Shown: one piece after another, positions 9,500-19,480 of the stretch | How positions within the stretch are numbered: the stretch's first letter is position 1 | Layout: each line of letters opens with the position of its first letter | Origin: Chloroflexi bacterium HGW-Chloroflexi-8 | Lineage (GTDB): Bacteria > Chloroflexota > Anaerolineae > Anaerolineales > Anaerolineaceae | Assembly (NCBI GenBank): GCA_002841995.1 | Contig: PHBS01000002.1 | Span: 1-64,000 of the forward strand | Length of the DNA stretch: 64,000 nt | Direction: 5' to 3' | Translations under genes and position numbers: made by a program | Notes under the pieces: model-generated | Database searches by the model: none | What the model saw: only the letters and a program-made list of their open reading frames with translations | What the model was told of the DNA's origin: nothing

Positions 9500-10663
9500 T
9501 TATGCCCCGCCAGCTCCATAAAAATCCGGATCAGTTGGGGTCTCGCCTGATGGGTCCCAAACGTAAACCCAATCTCCAACATTTGCCCAATCGTAGACAA
9601 TATGTGAATCACCGATTGAGAGATTAACACAACCATGGCTTTGTGGATAACCAAACAATGTTCGCCAATAGGCTCCATGCAATGCTCTGGCCTCGTCATA
9701 ATAAAGGGTAAATGGCACATCCTCGAGATAATAAAAATCTGACCGATCGGACTCAAAAGCACCGCTCATATTGCCTTTTTCCAACTTTTTATAGATCTGA
9801 AATAAACCCGGGCGTGTATAAAATGGTTCAACACCACTGGCAATCAGAGTTGCAAAAACAAGCTTGTTGTTTTCATAGATCCCAAGAGTTTGTTCATAAA
9901 GATTTACTTCGATCCAGCGCCCATTATCCACACCTTCCGGGGCAATCGTGTTGACATGGAATTGTCGAATTTTTCTTCTTTCTACCCATTGATTCCAGCC
10001 GATCATATACCAGTCGGTACCATTCGCTTCAACCATATCGTAGATTTGGACGACATTTTCCCGTGAAAGTTTCTGACCGGTTGGCTCTGAAGAATATCCC
10101 GGTGCGGAAAGGACATCTGTTGCATCAATGATCCAACCAAATGAATTGGTTGGGTTCTGATAGAATAACAATCCCTGAAAACGCCCTGAATATATGCAGC
10201 ATTCCGTGTTGGCTTCCCCTGCTTCAATCCACAAACCATTTGCCAGGCGATAATAAACGCCGTCTTCGAGATCCAGACGCTCCGACATGGCTAGATATTT
10301 CATGCCTGCCTCCAAATACCGACTGGAACTTCGCGCTTTGGCATCTTCCAAACTATTGTAGACCGGAAATGCATTTTCACCAACTTTTAAATAAGGAACA
10401 GGTGACAAAGTTAATGCAGGATCCGGATCATGAGATGGAAGAGGCTGTAGGGGAAAATGTATTCCTTTTGCATCCAGATCTGTTAAAAAATCTGAAGGTC
10501 CAAGCGCCAGGCAGTCATCAGGTTGTTGCCGATAGATTCCAGGCAAACACAAAGGTTCACCTGTGAATGTTTCTCCACTGGCTGCAATGACGGGATTTGT
10601 TTGAAATGCTAAAATTAAAATCAATACTGCAAAAAAGATCGTAAATGTGTTTTTTAACTTCAT
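9500..10663 (-). CDS. L,D-transpeptidase (YkuD domain) family protein
   Basis: LHGAYWRTLFGYPQSHGCVNLSIGDS catalytic motif; signal-peptide-like N-terminus from ATG 10663. Confidence 0.88.
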   Translation of the reverse strand: MKLKNTFTIFFAVLILILAFQTNPVIAASGETFTGEPLCLPGIYRQQPDDCLALGPSDFLTDLDAKGIHFPLQPLPSHDPDPALTLSPVPYLKVGENAFPVYNSLEDAKARSSSRYLEAGMKYLAMSERLDLEDGVYYRLANGLWIEAGEANTECCIYSGRFQGLLFYQNPTNSFGWIIDATDVLSAPGYSSEPTGQKLSRENVVQIYDMVEANGTDWYMIGWNQWVERRKIRQFHVNTIAPEGVDNGRWIEVNLYEQTLGIYENNKLVFATLIASGVEPFYTRPGLFQIYKKLEKGNMSGAFESDRSDFYYLEDVPFTLYYDEARALHGAYWRTLFGYPQSHGCVNLSIGDSHIVYDWANVGDWVYVWDPSGETPTDPDFYGAGGA

Positions 10664-10850
10664 AGTCCTTATACCTTTAATAAAGTGCCTTCTGAAAACA
10701 AAATTGATTCTAACAGATTTCACCAATTCCGAAAATTACTTCTTAGAGGGTTCAACGAACAATAGAATCTCAAAATATAACAATATATTTTTTATTTTTA
10801 AATAAAAAACGTAGAATATGAATATCAACTAGAAACCGAAAGGGATACCA

Positions 10851-11174
10851 ATGACTGAAAAAATGATTCCGGTCGTGCAAAACTTATCGAAAATATTAGA
10901 GATTCAAAATGGTGCTGTTGTCAGCAAAACGATTATCAATCAAAAAACAGGTACGATCACCTTATTTGCTTTTGATCAGGGCGAAGGTTTAAGCGAACAT
11001 GCGGCACCTTATGATGCCTACGTTGAGGTAGTAGAAGGAGAACTTTCAATAACAATCTCTGGAAAACCCTATGTCCTCAGAAAAGGCGAAATGATTATTA
11101 TGCCTGCGAATGAGCCACATGCCTTATCCGCAATCAGTCCTGTTAAAATCATCCTTGTAATGATAAGGTCATAA
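10851..11174 (+). CDS. Cupin domain protein
   Basis: GEGLSEHAAPYDAYVEVVEGELSITISGKPYVLRKGEMIIMPANEPHAL. Confidence 0.85.
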   Translation: MTEKMIPVVQNLSKILEIQNGAVVSKTIINQKTGTITLFAFDQGEGLSEHAAPYDAYVEVVEGELSITISGKPYVLRKGEMIIMPANEPHALSAISPVKIILVMIRS

Positions 11175-11364
11175 CTTTTCTGCCAGAAATAAAAGAAACT
11201 TCGTGGTTTTTCGTTTCTGCTTGTGGATGGAATCCGTTTTTATAACTGGTATAAACAATTTTTAAATTTTGAAATTTGCCGATAATCGTAAATTAATCAT
11301 CATATTAAATCTTTCTGGGTGATTGTGCATTGTATAATTAGGAAAAAGAAATACGGAGGGTTAA

Positions 11365-11577
11365 ATGTCTGAGCATGTTTATAAAAAAATAGAATTAGTA
11401 GGATCTTCAAAAATTAGTATTGAAGATGCAATCCAGAGTGCAATAAAAAAAGCGGGTGAGACAGTAAATAATATCAGATGGTTCGAAGTTGTCGAAACTC
11501 GCGGTCAAATTGTTGATAATAATGTTGCTTTTTGGCAGGTGACAATTAAAATTGGCTTTACTGTTGGTGAAGATTAA
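11365..11577 (+). CDS. Dodecin family protein
   Basis: 70 aa; VYKKIELVGSSKISIEDAIQSAIKKAGETVNNIRWFEVVETRGQI..AFWQVTIKIGF. Confidence 0.9.
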   Translation: MSEHVYKKIELVGSSKISIEDAIQSAIKKAGETVNNIRWFEVVETRGQIVDNNVAFWQVTIKIGFTVGED

Positions 11578-11592
11578 CATCGATTCATTTCG

Positions 11593-11632
11593 TAATAAAA
11601 ACTGAAACGGTAAATCGTTTCAGTTTTTATTA
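11593..11632 (+). terminator. Rho-independent terminator after dodecin gene
   Basis: Perfect 17-bp inverted repeat TAATAAAAACTGAAACG / CGTTTCAGTTTTTATTA. Confidence 0.88.
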
Positions 11633-11669
11633 CATTAAGAGTAACTTTGTTTTTTCAAGATGAGGGATT

Positions 11670-12200
11670 ATGACGAAAATTAACATACCTCTGGATCAAT
11701 GGGCAAAAATTCCACATGATATCTGGGACAGTCATTGGTTTTTACTAAGCGCCGGAGATTATTCTAAAGACGAATTTAACACAATGACAATCAGTTGGGG
11801 AAGTTTCGGTACGATTTGGAATCGTCCATTTGCTATGGTGGTTGTTAGGCCACAAAGATACACATTTCAATTCATGGAAAAATATGATGATTTTTCCCTT
11901 TGCGCATTTCCTACTAAATTTCAGCCGACTCTTAATCTGCTTGGAACTATTTCCGGAAGAGATAATGATAAGATCAAAGAATCCGGACTTTCTGTTCAAC
12001 CTTCAAAAATCATTAAAGCACCAGTTTTTAATGAAGCCATATTACAAATTGAATGCAAAAAAATATATTGGGATGATTTGAATCCCGATCACTTTATTGC
12101 TAAATACATTCCTCGTCAATATCCAATGAAAGATTATCACAGGATGTATTTTGGAGAAATTGTGGCGATTGAGACTGATTCGTCGTTTTTTAATTCTTAA
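11670..12200 (+). CDS. Flavin reductase-like protein
   Basis: NTMTISWGSFGTIWNRPFAMVVVRPQRYTFQFMEKYDDFSLCAFP. Confidence 0.8.
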   Translation: MTKINIPLDQWAKIPHDIWDSHWFLLSAGDYSKDEFNTMTISWGSFGTIWNRPFAMVVVRPQRYTFQFMEKYDDFSLCAFPTKFQPTLNLLGTISGRDNDKIKESGLSVQPSKIIKAPVFNEAILQIECKKIYWDDLNPDHFIAKYIPRQYPMKDYHRMYFGEIVAIETDSSFFNS

Positions 12201-12362
12201 TTTTTGACAGTTTTTTTCTCTTTTCTTTCATAAAACAGTATGACAATACATGTTTTTTAATTGCGCAATTTCCCAGTCTGATCTATACTGAATAGTCAAA
12301 CAATAATTGTTGAAGAACCATTTTTTATATTTTTAACCCCTATTTTTCGCTCCAATTAAAAA

Positions 12363-14471
12363 ATGAAGAAGACTCCAAATCCATTTCTAATTAGCTATAA
12401 ACTAATCCTGCTTTTGATCGCTAGCGTCTTTTTACCAATAGCGATATTGGCTATTAGTTTGTATGTCCTCAGCAACCAATCTAACCTCAATAGCAATACA
12501 TTGTTGATGGCTTATATTATTTCCGGAGCAATTGCCATTACAGTGATTGTCGTAGCAGTGCTTATCGTCAATAAGCAGGTTCTTGAACCAATAAGAAAAA
12601 TAACAACCGGTTTGCATGCCATTCAAAACGGTCATTTAGCCGATCAGCAAGTTATCAAAGATGTGGGTTTGACCCCGGAAATTGGTAATCTGGTTCAGGT
12701 TTTTAATCAATTCTCAGATTTATTAAAATCAAAAGAAAGCCAGGATTTGGCATTAAAAGTCAGCGAAGAACGTTACGATCTTGCACTAAAAGGTGCGAAT
12801 GACGGAATCTGGGATTGGGACCTGGAAAAAAACATCTGCTTTTATTCACCTCGTTGGCGATCAATTCTTGGGTACACAGAAGAATCAATCCAAAATTCAC
12901 CAACCGAATGGCTCACCCGCGTTCACGAAGATGATCTGGATGGTCTTCAAGCAGATATTAATGCCCATTTAGAGGGAAAAACTGCTCATTTCGAAAATGA
13001 GCATCGTCTTCTGCATGCCAATGGCAATTACGTTTGGGTTTGGGCAAGAGGGTTGGCACTTTACAATGATCAGAAGAAGGCGTATCGTTTTGCAGGCTCA
13101 ATTACTGACAACACGAAAAGGAAAGAATTTGAATCGAGATTATTGCATGATGCCATGCATGATCCCTTGACCAATTCCCCTAACCGGGAATATTTTCTGG
13201 AAATTTTAACCAGCGCATTAGGCAGATCACACCGAAGAGAAGATTATCATGCCGCAGTAATTTATTTGGATTTGGATCGTTTTAAATTAATTAATGATGG
13301 AATTGGATACAGCGCCGGGGATGAATTGCTGATTGAAATATCTTTGCGGTTAAAGCGTACGCTTCGTGTTATGGATACTGTGGCTCGGATAGGTGGGGAT
13401 GAGTTTGGAATCCTTCTGGAAGAAATCAACGGGCTTCAAGATGCAATCCAAATTACCCGAAGGTTGCATAAAATTCTGACGGAACCCATTATTCTGGAGA
13501 AACAGGAAATCATTCCAAATGCCAGTTTTGGTATTGTCATGTTGACAAGAGGGTATTTAAACGCAGAAGAAATCTTACAGGATGCTGATACTGCTCTCAA
13601 TCAAGCCAAAGCAAATGGCAGGGGAAGATTTGAGATTTTCGATAAAGAGATGCACATATATACTTTGGCAAAACTAAAAACCGAATCCGAATTGAACCAG
13701 GCAATAAAAAAGAAAGAGCTTCAAGTCCATTTTCAACCAGCCATTGAAACAAAAAGCGGTGAGATAGACTTTGTGGAAGCACTTTTACGCTGGCAGCATC
13801 CCGAAAAAGGATTAATGCCAACCGACGAAATCATACCAATTGCGGAAGAAACCGGAATCATAACAGCGATCGATAAAATGGTCCTCAAAACTGCCTGTAT
13901 AGAAGCAAAAAAGTGGTTGGATATGGGTTTTCCTGATCTTCGAGTATCGGTTAACATATCATCCAAAATGCTATTAAATCCGGATATGGGCGATATTATT
14001 CGAACTGTTTTAGCAGATACTGAATTGCCTTATTCAAATTTAATTTTGGAGATTACAGAAAGCGTTGGGGTCTACACATCTGGAACTGCAATACAGAATC
14101 TGTTTGAGCTTACAGGCATCGGCATTCGAATTTTTCTGGATGATTATGGAAGAGTCGCTTCTTCGTTAGAACAATTAAAACGCCTTCCTTTACAAGCAAT
14201 TAAGATTTCGCAAGCTTTCATAAAGGACTTACCAGTAAATAGTAATGATGCAGCAATTATTGATGCAATTATTTCCATGGCACATATTCTGGATTTAAAT
14301 GTGATTGGTGTCGGAATCGATAATTTGAATCAAATGAAATACCTGTCAAAGAAAAATTGCGACTTCATTCAAGGGTATCTTTTTGCACAACCAATGGATT
14401 CTGCTACTTTTATGAAAATTCTGATTGAAAAGGGGACAAACTTAATTTCAAATTTAAGAATCAACGAATGA
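12363..14471 (+). CDS. Membrane-bound HAMP-PAS-GGDEF-EAL protein with degenerate EAL domain
   Basis: Two TM, PAS (GANDGIWDWDLEKNICFYSPRW), ARIGGDEFGIL, VEALLRWQHPEKG; EAL motif losses described in findings. Confidence 0.92.
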   Translation: MKKTPNPFLISYKLILLLIASVFLPIAILAISLYVLSNQSNLNSNTLLMAYIISGAIAITVIVVAVLIVNKQVLEPIRKITTGLHAIQNGHLADQQVIKDVGLTPEIGNLVQVFNQFSDLLKSKESQDLALKVSEERYDLALKGANDGIWDWDLEKNICFYSPRWRSILGYTEESIQNSPTEWLTRVHEDDLDGLQADINAHLEGKTAHFENEHRLLHANGNYVWVWARGLALYNDQKKAYRFAGSITDNTKRKEFESRLLHDAMHDPLTNSPNREYFLEILTSALGRSHRREDYHAAVIYLDLDRFKLINDGIGYSAGDELLIEISLRLKRTLRVMDTVARIGGDEFGILLEEINGLQDAIQITRRLHKILTEPIILEKQEIIPNASFGIVMLTRGYLNAEEILQDADTALNQAKANGRGRFEIFDKEMHIYTLAKLKTESELNQAIKKKELQVHFQPAIETKSGEIDFVEALLRWQHPEKGLMPTDEIIPIAEETGIITAIDKMVLKTACIEAKKWLDMGFPDLRVSVNISSKMLLNPDMGDIIRTVLADTELPYSNLILEITESVGVYTSGTAIQNLFELTGIGIRIFLDDYGRVASSLEQLKRLPLQAIKISQAFIKDLPVNSNDAAIIDAIISMAHILDLNVIGVGIDNLNQMKYLSKKNCDFIQGYLFAQPMDSATFMKILIEKGTNLISNLRINE

Positions 14472-14548
14472 TTAATTTCTTGATCAATTACAATTAAAAT
14501 AAATTTCACTGAACTGCCATCCCGACGATTCTATTGCAGGAGGCAACC

Positions 14549-14785
14549 ATGCAAATTGAATTATTAAAAGGCGCATTGCTTTTACAAATTCATTTAGAAA
14601 AAAATGATATTGAATATGATGATAATATTTGCTTGTGTTTCGAAGAACCATGTCATGAGGATGAGCATATCTTTAGAGGAGATCAAACAAATCTGTACCT
14701 GACCTCATCAGAAGCCAGAATGATTGCAAATGCATTACTGGCAGTTGCAGACGAGAGCGATATTTCTTCAAAAGATTCCTTATAA
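14549..14785 (+). CDS. Small acidic hypothetical protein
   Basis: ATG 14549 after GCAGGAGG; compact ORF between genes. Confidence 0.6.
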   Translation: MQIELLKGALLLQIHLEKNDIEYDDNICLCFEEPCHEDEHIFRGDQTNLYLTSSEARMIANALLAVADESDISSKDSL

Positions 14786-14806
14786 ACTGGCCAGGAAAAG
14801 GTAAAA

Positions 14807-15406
14807 ATGAATAGAATTAATGCGACGATCAAGAAAATACTTCCTAAAAATCTTCAGGAAATCTATCCGGATACCCAATTTGAAAAATTTTTATTTGAAC
14901 TGCCGATGCTCGCATGGCGCTTAGGATTTGGACCACTTTTGGGTAGATATTTAATGGTCATTACCCATATCGGTCGAAAAACAGGAGTATCCAGAAGAAC
15001 TGCCGTCGAATATCACACGATGAATGGTATGAAATATATCCCCTGTGCGTTTGGTATAAAGACGCAATGGTATCGAAATATTCTGGCAAATCCCAGAGTC
15101 ACAATTCAAACCGCAGATGGCACTGAGAATATGGTTGCTGTCCGCGTAAGCGATGATAACGAGTTGATCTACATCATTGAAACCATACTGAACAAAAACC
15201 CAACCATGATGAATTGGTATTTCAATTCACTCGGAATCAAACCCACCCAGAAAGACATCCTGGATCACAAAAAAGAGATTATATTCCTTCGTTTTGATCC
15301 TACTAGTGATCCAACACCACGAGGCTTGGAAGTAGATTTGGCCTGGATCTGGCCTCTGCTGCTTTTATTTACAATTCTTCGCCGACCCAAAAGAAAGAAA
15401 CGCTAA
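14807..15406 (+). CDS. Nitroreductase/deazaflavin-dependent oxidoreductase (DDN-like)
   Basis: VITHIGRKTGVSRRTAVEYHTMNGMKYIPCAFGIKTQWYRNILANPRVTIQ. Confidence 0.8.
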   Translation: MNRINATIKKILPKNLQEIYPDTQFEKFLFELPMLAWRLGFGPLLGRYLMVITHIGRKTGVSRRTAVEYHTMNGMKYIPCAFGIKTQWYRNILANPRVTIQTADGTENMVAVRVSDDNELIYIIETILNKNPTMMNWYFNSLGIKPTQKDILDHKKEIIFLRFDPTSDPTPRGLEVDLAWIWPLLLLFTILRRPKRKKR

Positions 15407-15529
15407 TCGTTTTTCTAAGCAGACACAAGTACATTCCCTAATCGGTTTTTGTACTGATTTCGATCGTGTATTTTTCTCTCTACAGCTTCTTTATAAAACA
15501 AGTCAAATTCATCGAGGACATAACATAAC

Positions 15530-16717
15530 TTGAAAGTGGAACAATCAGTCAAAAATGACAAATTTCAAACCAGTAGCGTTGTGCTTTTATCAAGCGCTCA
15601 TGGTGTTCATGACACCTACTCATCTTTCTTACCTGTATTATTACCCGGTTTAATTGAGAAATTTGGGTTAACAAACACCAGCGCAGGCTTATTATCCGTT
15701 TTTTTACAAATGCCTTCGTTGATCAATCCCATCATCGGACATATTGCTGATCACAAAAATTTGCGGTTCTTTATCATATTAACACCTGCTCTTACTGGCG
15801 CTGCAATGAGCCTGTTAAGCATAGCGCCTAGTTATGCCTTTTTAGCTTTCCTTTTAATCATTGCCGGGTTGAGTAATGCTGCAATTCATGCAGTCGCGAC
15901 TGTATTAACGGGCACCTTGGCCGGCAAACAATTGGGGAAAGGTATGAGTTTTTGGATGGTAGGGGGAGAGCTAGGCAGAACGCTGGGGCCATTAGTTATC
16001 GTGTCGGCTATCGGATACCTGACATATGAAGGATTGCCCTGGTTAATGCTGGGAGGAATACTTGTATCTTTATTTTTGTACTTACAGCTAAAGGATGTTT
16101 CGACAATCACAAAAACCAATGGGAATTCAGCTAGCTGGATCGAAGTACTAAAGAAAATGGGACCTGTTATGTTACCAATATTTATTTTGCTTTTTTCAAG
16201 AGCAATGATGATGGCAACCTTAACCACTTTTTTACCTACATTTTTAACTACGGAAGGTGCAAGTTTGTGGGTCGCAGGAGCATCGTTATCCATTTTGGAG
16301 GCCGCTGGTGTGGCTGGTGCATTTTTAGCCGGCTCGTTAAGCGACAGATTTGGACGCAGAACAATACTAACAATCTCCTTCCTGGTCTCACCCTTAATAA
16401 TGCTTCTTTTTCTGCAAACACAAGGATTGGTGCAAATTCCATTCTTAATGATTATGGGATTTTTTGCCATTTCAGCCCCGCCAGTATTACTGGCCATTGT
16501 GCAGGAAAATTTCCTCGAAAATCGTTCATTCGCTAATGGAATTTTTATGGCAATCAATTTTGCATTAATGTCCCTGGCGGTTCTTCTCGTTGGTCGGATT
16601 TCAGATCTTTCCAGCCTGCGATTTACTTTTTATTTGAGCGCAGCAGTCGTGTTATTGGGTGCACCTTTTATTCGGCTTCTACCAAAATCAAGAAGGATAT
16701 TTCAAAAAGAGGTTTAA
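15530..16717 (+). CDS. MFS transporter (fosmidomycin-resistance-like)
   Basis: SSAHGVHDTYSSFLPVLLPGLIEKFGLTNTSAGLLSVFLQMPSLINPIIGHIADH. Confidence 0.85.
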   Translation: MKVEQSVKNDKFQTSSVVLLSSAHGVHDTYSSFLPVLLPGLIEKFGLTNTSAGLLSVFLQMPSLINPIIGHIADHKNLRFFIILTPALTGAAMSLLSIAPSYAFLAFLLIIAGLSNAAIHAVATVLTGTLAGKQLGKGMSFWMVGGELGRTLGPLVIVSAIGYLTYEGLPWLMLGGILVSLFLYLQLKDVSTITKTNGNSASWIEVLKKMGPVMLPIFILLFSRAMMMATLTTFLPTFLTTEGASLWVAGASLSILEAAGVAGAFLAGSLSDRFGRRTILTISFLVSPLIMLLFLQTQGLVQIPFLMIMGFFAISAPPVLLAIVQENFLENRSFANGIFMAINFALMSLAVLLVGRISDLSSLRFTFYLSAAVVLLGAPFIRLLPKSRRIFQKEV

Positions 16718-16773
16718 AAGGGAACTAAAGATATTTCTTCTCCGTCCTAACCTTAATTAATGTGGAGGTTATA

Positions 16774-17292
16774 GTGACGACAAATAAAATATTTTTCACA
16801 TATATACTTGTCTTTTTTGTTTTACTCTTCAGCGCGTGTCAGGTAAATCCTAATGGGTTAGGTTACCCTGATTCCACAAAAACTCCTTCTGAACCTACAG
16901 AACCAATTCCAGGCGATCTGCCCATCTCCTCTGACACTCCGATTGCACCTACTAAACCCGGTGGTTGGAACTCTTATCAGCAACAGGCATATGTGGATCA
17001 AATTCAGATTAACCTAATGGAATCTTTTCCGTTGCAGGTCAGTGTGACCGTCACAGGAAACTTGCCGGACGGTTGTACCACTCTTGAAGAAATACAGGCA
17101 TTACAGGTAGATGATCAAACCTTTGAAATTCGAGTATTTACCAACCGTATGATCGATGCTTTATGTACTCAAGCCTTGGTACCTTTTGAGGAAAATGTTA
17201 ATCTGGATGTACGAAACCTTCCTGCTGGTACGTATACTGTAAAAGCGTACGATCTTATTGAAACATTTACATTGGATATCGACAACAAATAA
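16774..17292 (+). CDS. Putative lipoprotein
   Basis: VLLFSACQ lipobox, Pro/Thr-rich linker; GTG start 16774 after GGAGGTTATA. Confidence 0.7.
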   Translation: MTTNKIFFTYILVFFVLLFSACQVNPNGLGYPDSTKTPSEPTEPIPGDLPISSDTPIAPTKPGGWNSYQQQAYVDQIQINLMESFPLQVSVTVTGNLPDGCTTLEEIQALQVDDQTFEIRVFTNRMIDALCTQALVPFEENVNLDVRNLPAGTYTVKAYDLIETFTLDIDNK

Positions 17293-17376
17293 ACTTTGAA
17301 ATCAATAAACATACTGTATTCAAAGCAAATCTGGATCAACCTGTATTGGCGAAATAAATTGGTGAATTGAGGATCT

Positions 17377-18153
17377 ATGTTTGATATTCGTGCATATAAT
17401 CGTGATGCCTGGAATAAACAGGTGGATAGTGGCTGTGTTTGGTCTCGTCCTGTGGACCATGACGTAATTGAAAAAGCTAAAAAAGGAGATTGGGAAATTG
17501 TCCTCACACCCTTAATCTCAGTCCCAAATAATTGGTATCCGGATTTTAAAGGCAAAAATGTGCTTTGTTTAGCTTCCGGTGGCGGTCAACAGGCGCCTAT
17601 CCTGGCTGCAGCTGGTGGTCTGGTTACATCATTCGATAATTCACCGCAACAACTAGCACAAGATCATTTGGTTGCCCAACGTGAAGGACTCTCAATTGAA
17701 ATTATAGAAGGCGATATGCGTGATCTTTCTGTATTAGCAGATGGACATTTCACCTTGATTTTTCATCCTGTTTCGAACATCTTCATTCCCGATATACTCC
17801 CGGTTTGGAAAGAGGCTTATCGGGTATTAGAACCAGGAGGCGTATTATTGAGCGGATTGGCAAATCCGATAAATTATATTTTTGATTTCGAGAAATATGA
17901 TCATGAGAAAATTTTAGAGGTCAGACACAAAATCCCCTATAACGATATCGACGATCTGCCCGGGGACGTATTGGAAAAATTTAAACTAGAAAAAACACCA
18001 TTAGAATTTAGCCATACCCTCGAAGAACTAATCGGCGGGCAAATTCAAGCCGGATTTTCAATCACAGGTTTTTATGAAGATAAATTTGAAAATGACCTGA
18101 TGAGCGAATATTATCCAACATTTTTTGCAACGAGAGCCATTAAGCCACGCTAA
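17377..18153 (+). CDS. Class I SAM-dependent methyltransferase
   Basis: VLCLASGGGQQAPILAAAGGLVTSFDNSPQQLAQDHLVAQREGL...YRVLEPGGVLLSG. Confidence 0.88.
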   Translation: MFDIRAYNRDAWNKQVDSGCVWSRPVDHDVIEKAKKGDWEIVLTPLISVPNNWYPDFKGKNVLCLASGGGQQAPILAAAGGLVTSFDNSPQQLAQDHLVAQREGLSIEIIEGDMRDLSVLADGHFTLIFHPVSNIFIPDILPVWKEAYRVLEPGGVLLSGLANPINYIFDFEKYDHEKILEVRHKIPYNDIDDLPGDVLEKFKLEKTPLEFSHTLEELIGGQIQAGFSITGFYEDKFENDLMSEYYPTFFATRAIKPR

Positions 18154-18157
18154 TTTT

Positions 18158-19357
18158 TCATCCAATGCTGCGCACATAATCACGGATCATGAGCGCGGCA
18201 GTCGCACCTTCACCAGCTGCAGAAGCTGCCTGCTTTGTCGAACCAGATCGCACATCTCCTGCTGCAAACAACCCAGGGATGGCTGTCATTAACGTTTTAT
18301 CTGTTACAACAAATCCCATTTTATCCAATTCAACAACACCTTTTAATAAATCACTATTTGGCAACAATCCGATAAAAATAAAGATCCCATCATGATGCCA
18401 GGTTTTGATTTCGCCTGTTGAACGGTCTTCAACCTTTATGCCAACTAAATTATTTCTACCTTCCACGACGAGTTCTTTGATTGCATGGTTGACTGTCACT
18501 GACATATTAGGAAGCGAGAAAACCTTATCCTGTATGATTTTACTGGCTTTGACTTCAGGCATAAATTCTACGATATCCACCTGATTTGCGTATTTTGTCA
18601 AAAATAATCCCTCTTCAAAACCACTGTTTCCGCCCCCAACAACCAATACATGCTTGTCTTTGTAAAAAGCACCATCACATGTACCACAAAAATGAACCCG
18701 AGAGCCAATCAAAGCATCTTCACCCGGGACACCCAATCGCCGATAATGAGCACCTGTAGCGAACAAAACGGCTTTACAGCCATAATTATTTCTGGGGCGA
18801 GTAGAAACACAAAGATAGCCTGTGTCTTCTTTACTAATTCCTGAAACTTCTGTGGCTTGTATGACCTCCACCCCAAATCGTTTTGCCTGTCTTCCCAACC
18901 TATCCGCAAATTCAGCCCCAGAAATTCCTTGATCGAACCCGGGGAAATTATCCATCATTTGAGTAACGCCAACCTGTCCTCCCAAAGCACCTCTTTCAAT
19001 GACCAGTGTATCCAGACCTTCTCTGGCCAAATAAATTGAGGCTGTAAGACCCGAAGTTCCTCCACCAATGATAATAACATCATAAAATTTTCGCTGTGCG
19101 ACGGTATTCAACCCAAGCTTTTCAGCCAGTTCTGCATTTGTGGGTTCGGTCATAATCGATCCATCCGGAAAAACAATTGTTGGTACCGCTCGCATGCCAT
19201 TGTTAATTTTCTCTACAACAGAAACAAATTCCGGGTTTTCATCAATATCAATATTTTTATAGGAAATTCGTTGTTCGCCAAAAAATTTTTTCGCTCTTTT
19301 ACAGTCTGAACACCAGGCTGTACTATAAACAATGATTTCACTATTTTTATTTTTCAT
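18158..19357 (-). CDS. Glutaredoxin-like domain fused to thioredoxin reductase-like flavoprotein
   Basis: N-terminal IIVYSTAWCSDCKRAKKFFGE...AVPTIVFPDGS; then YDVIIIGGGTSGLTASIYLAREGL...HFCGTCDGAFYKDKHVLVVGGGNSG. Confidence 0.93.
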   Translation of the reverse strand: MKNKNSEIIVYSTAWCSDCKRAKKFFGEQRISYKNIDIDENPEFVSVVEKINNGMRAVPTIVFPDGSIMTEPTNAELAEKLGLNTVAQRKFYDVIIIGGGTSGLTASIYLAREGLDTLVIERGALGGQVGVTQMMDNFPGFDQGISGAEFADRLGRQAKRFGVEVIQATEVSGISKEDTGYLCVSTRPRNNYGCKAVLFATGAHYRRLGVPGEDALIGSRVHFCGTCDGAFYKDKHVLVVGGGNSGFEEGLFLTKYANQVDIVEFMPEVKASKIIQDKVFSLPNMSVTVNHAIKELVVEGRNNLVGIKVEDRSTGEIKTWHHDGIFIFIGLLPNSDLLKGVVELDKMGFVVTDKTLMTAIPGLFAAGDVRSGSTKQAASAAGEGATAALMIRDYVRSIG

Positions 19358-19480
19358 GTTTTCTGTCTCCAATTTTAGCAATTCGCCTTTTTTTTCATTT
19401 ATTATATGTGGAGCGACCGAGGATTACCTAAAGGATGTGGAAGGAAAAACGAGATTCACATTACATGGTTCTCCAAAACA

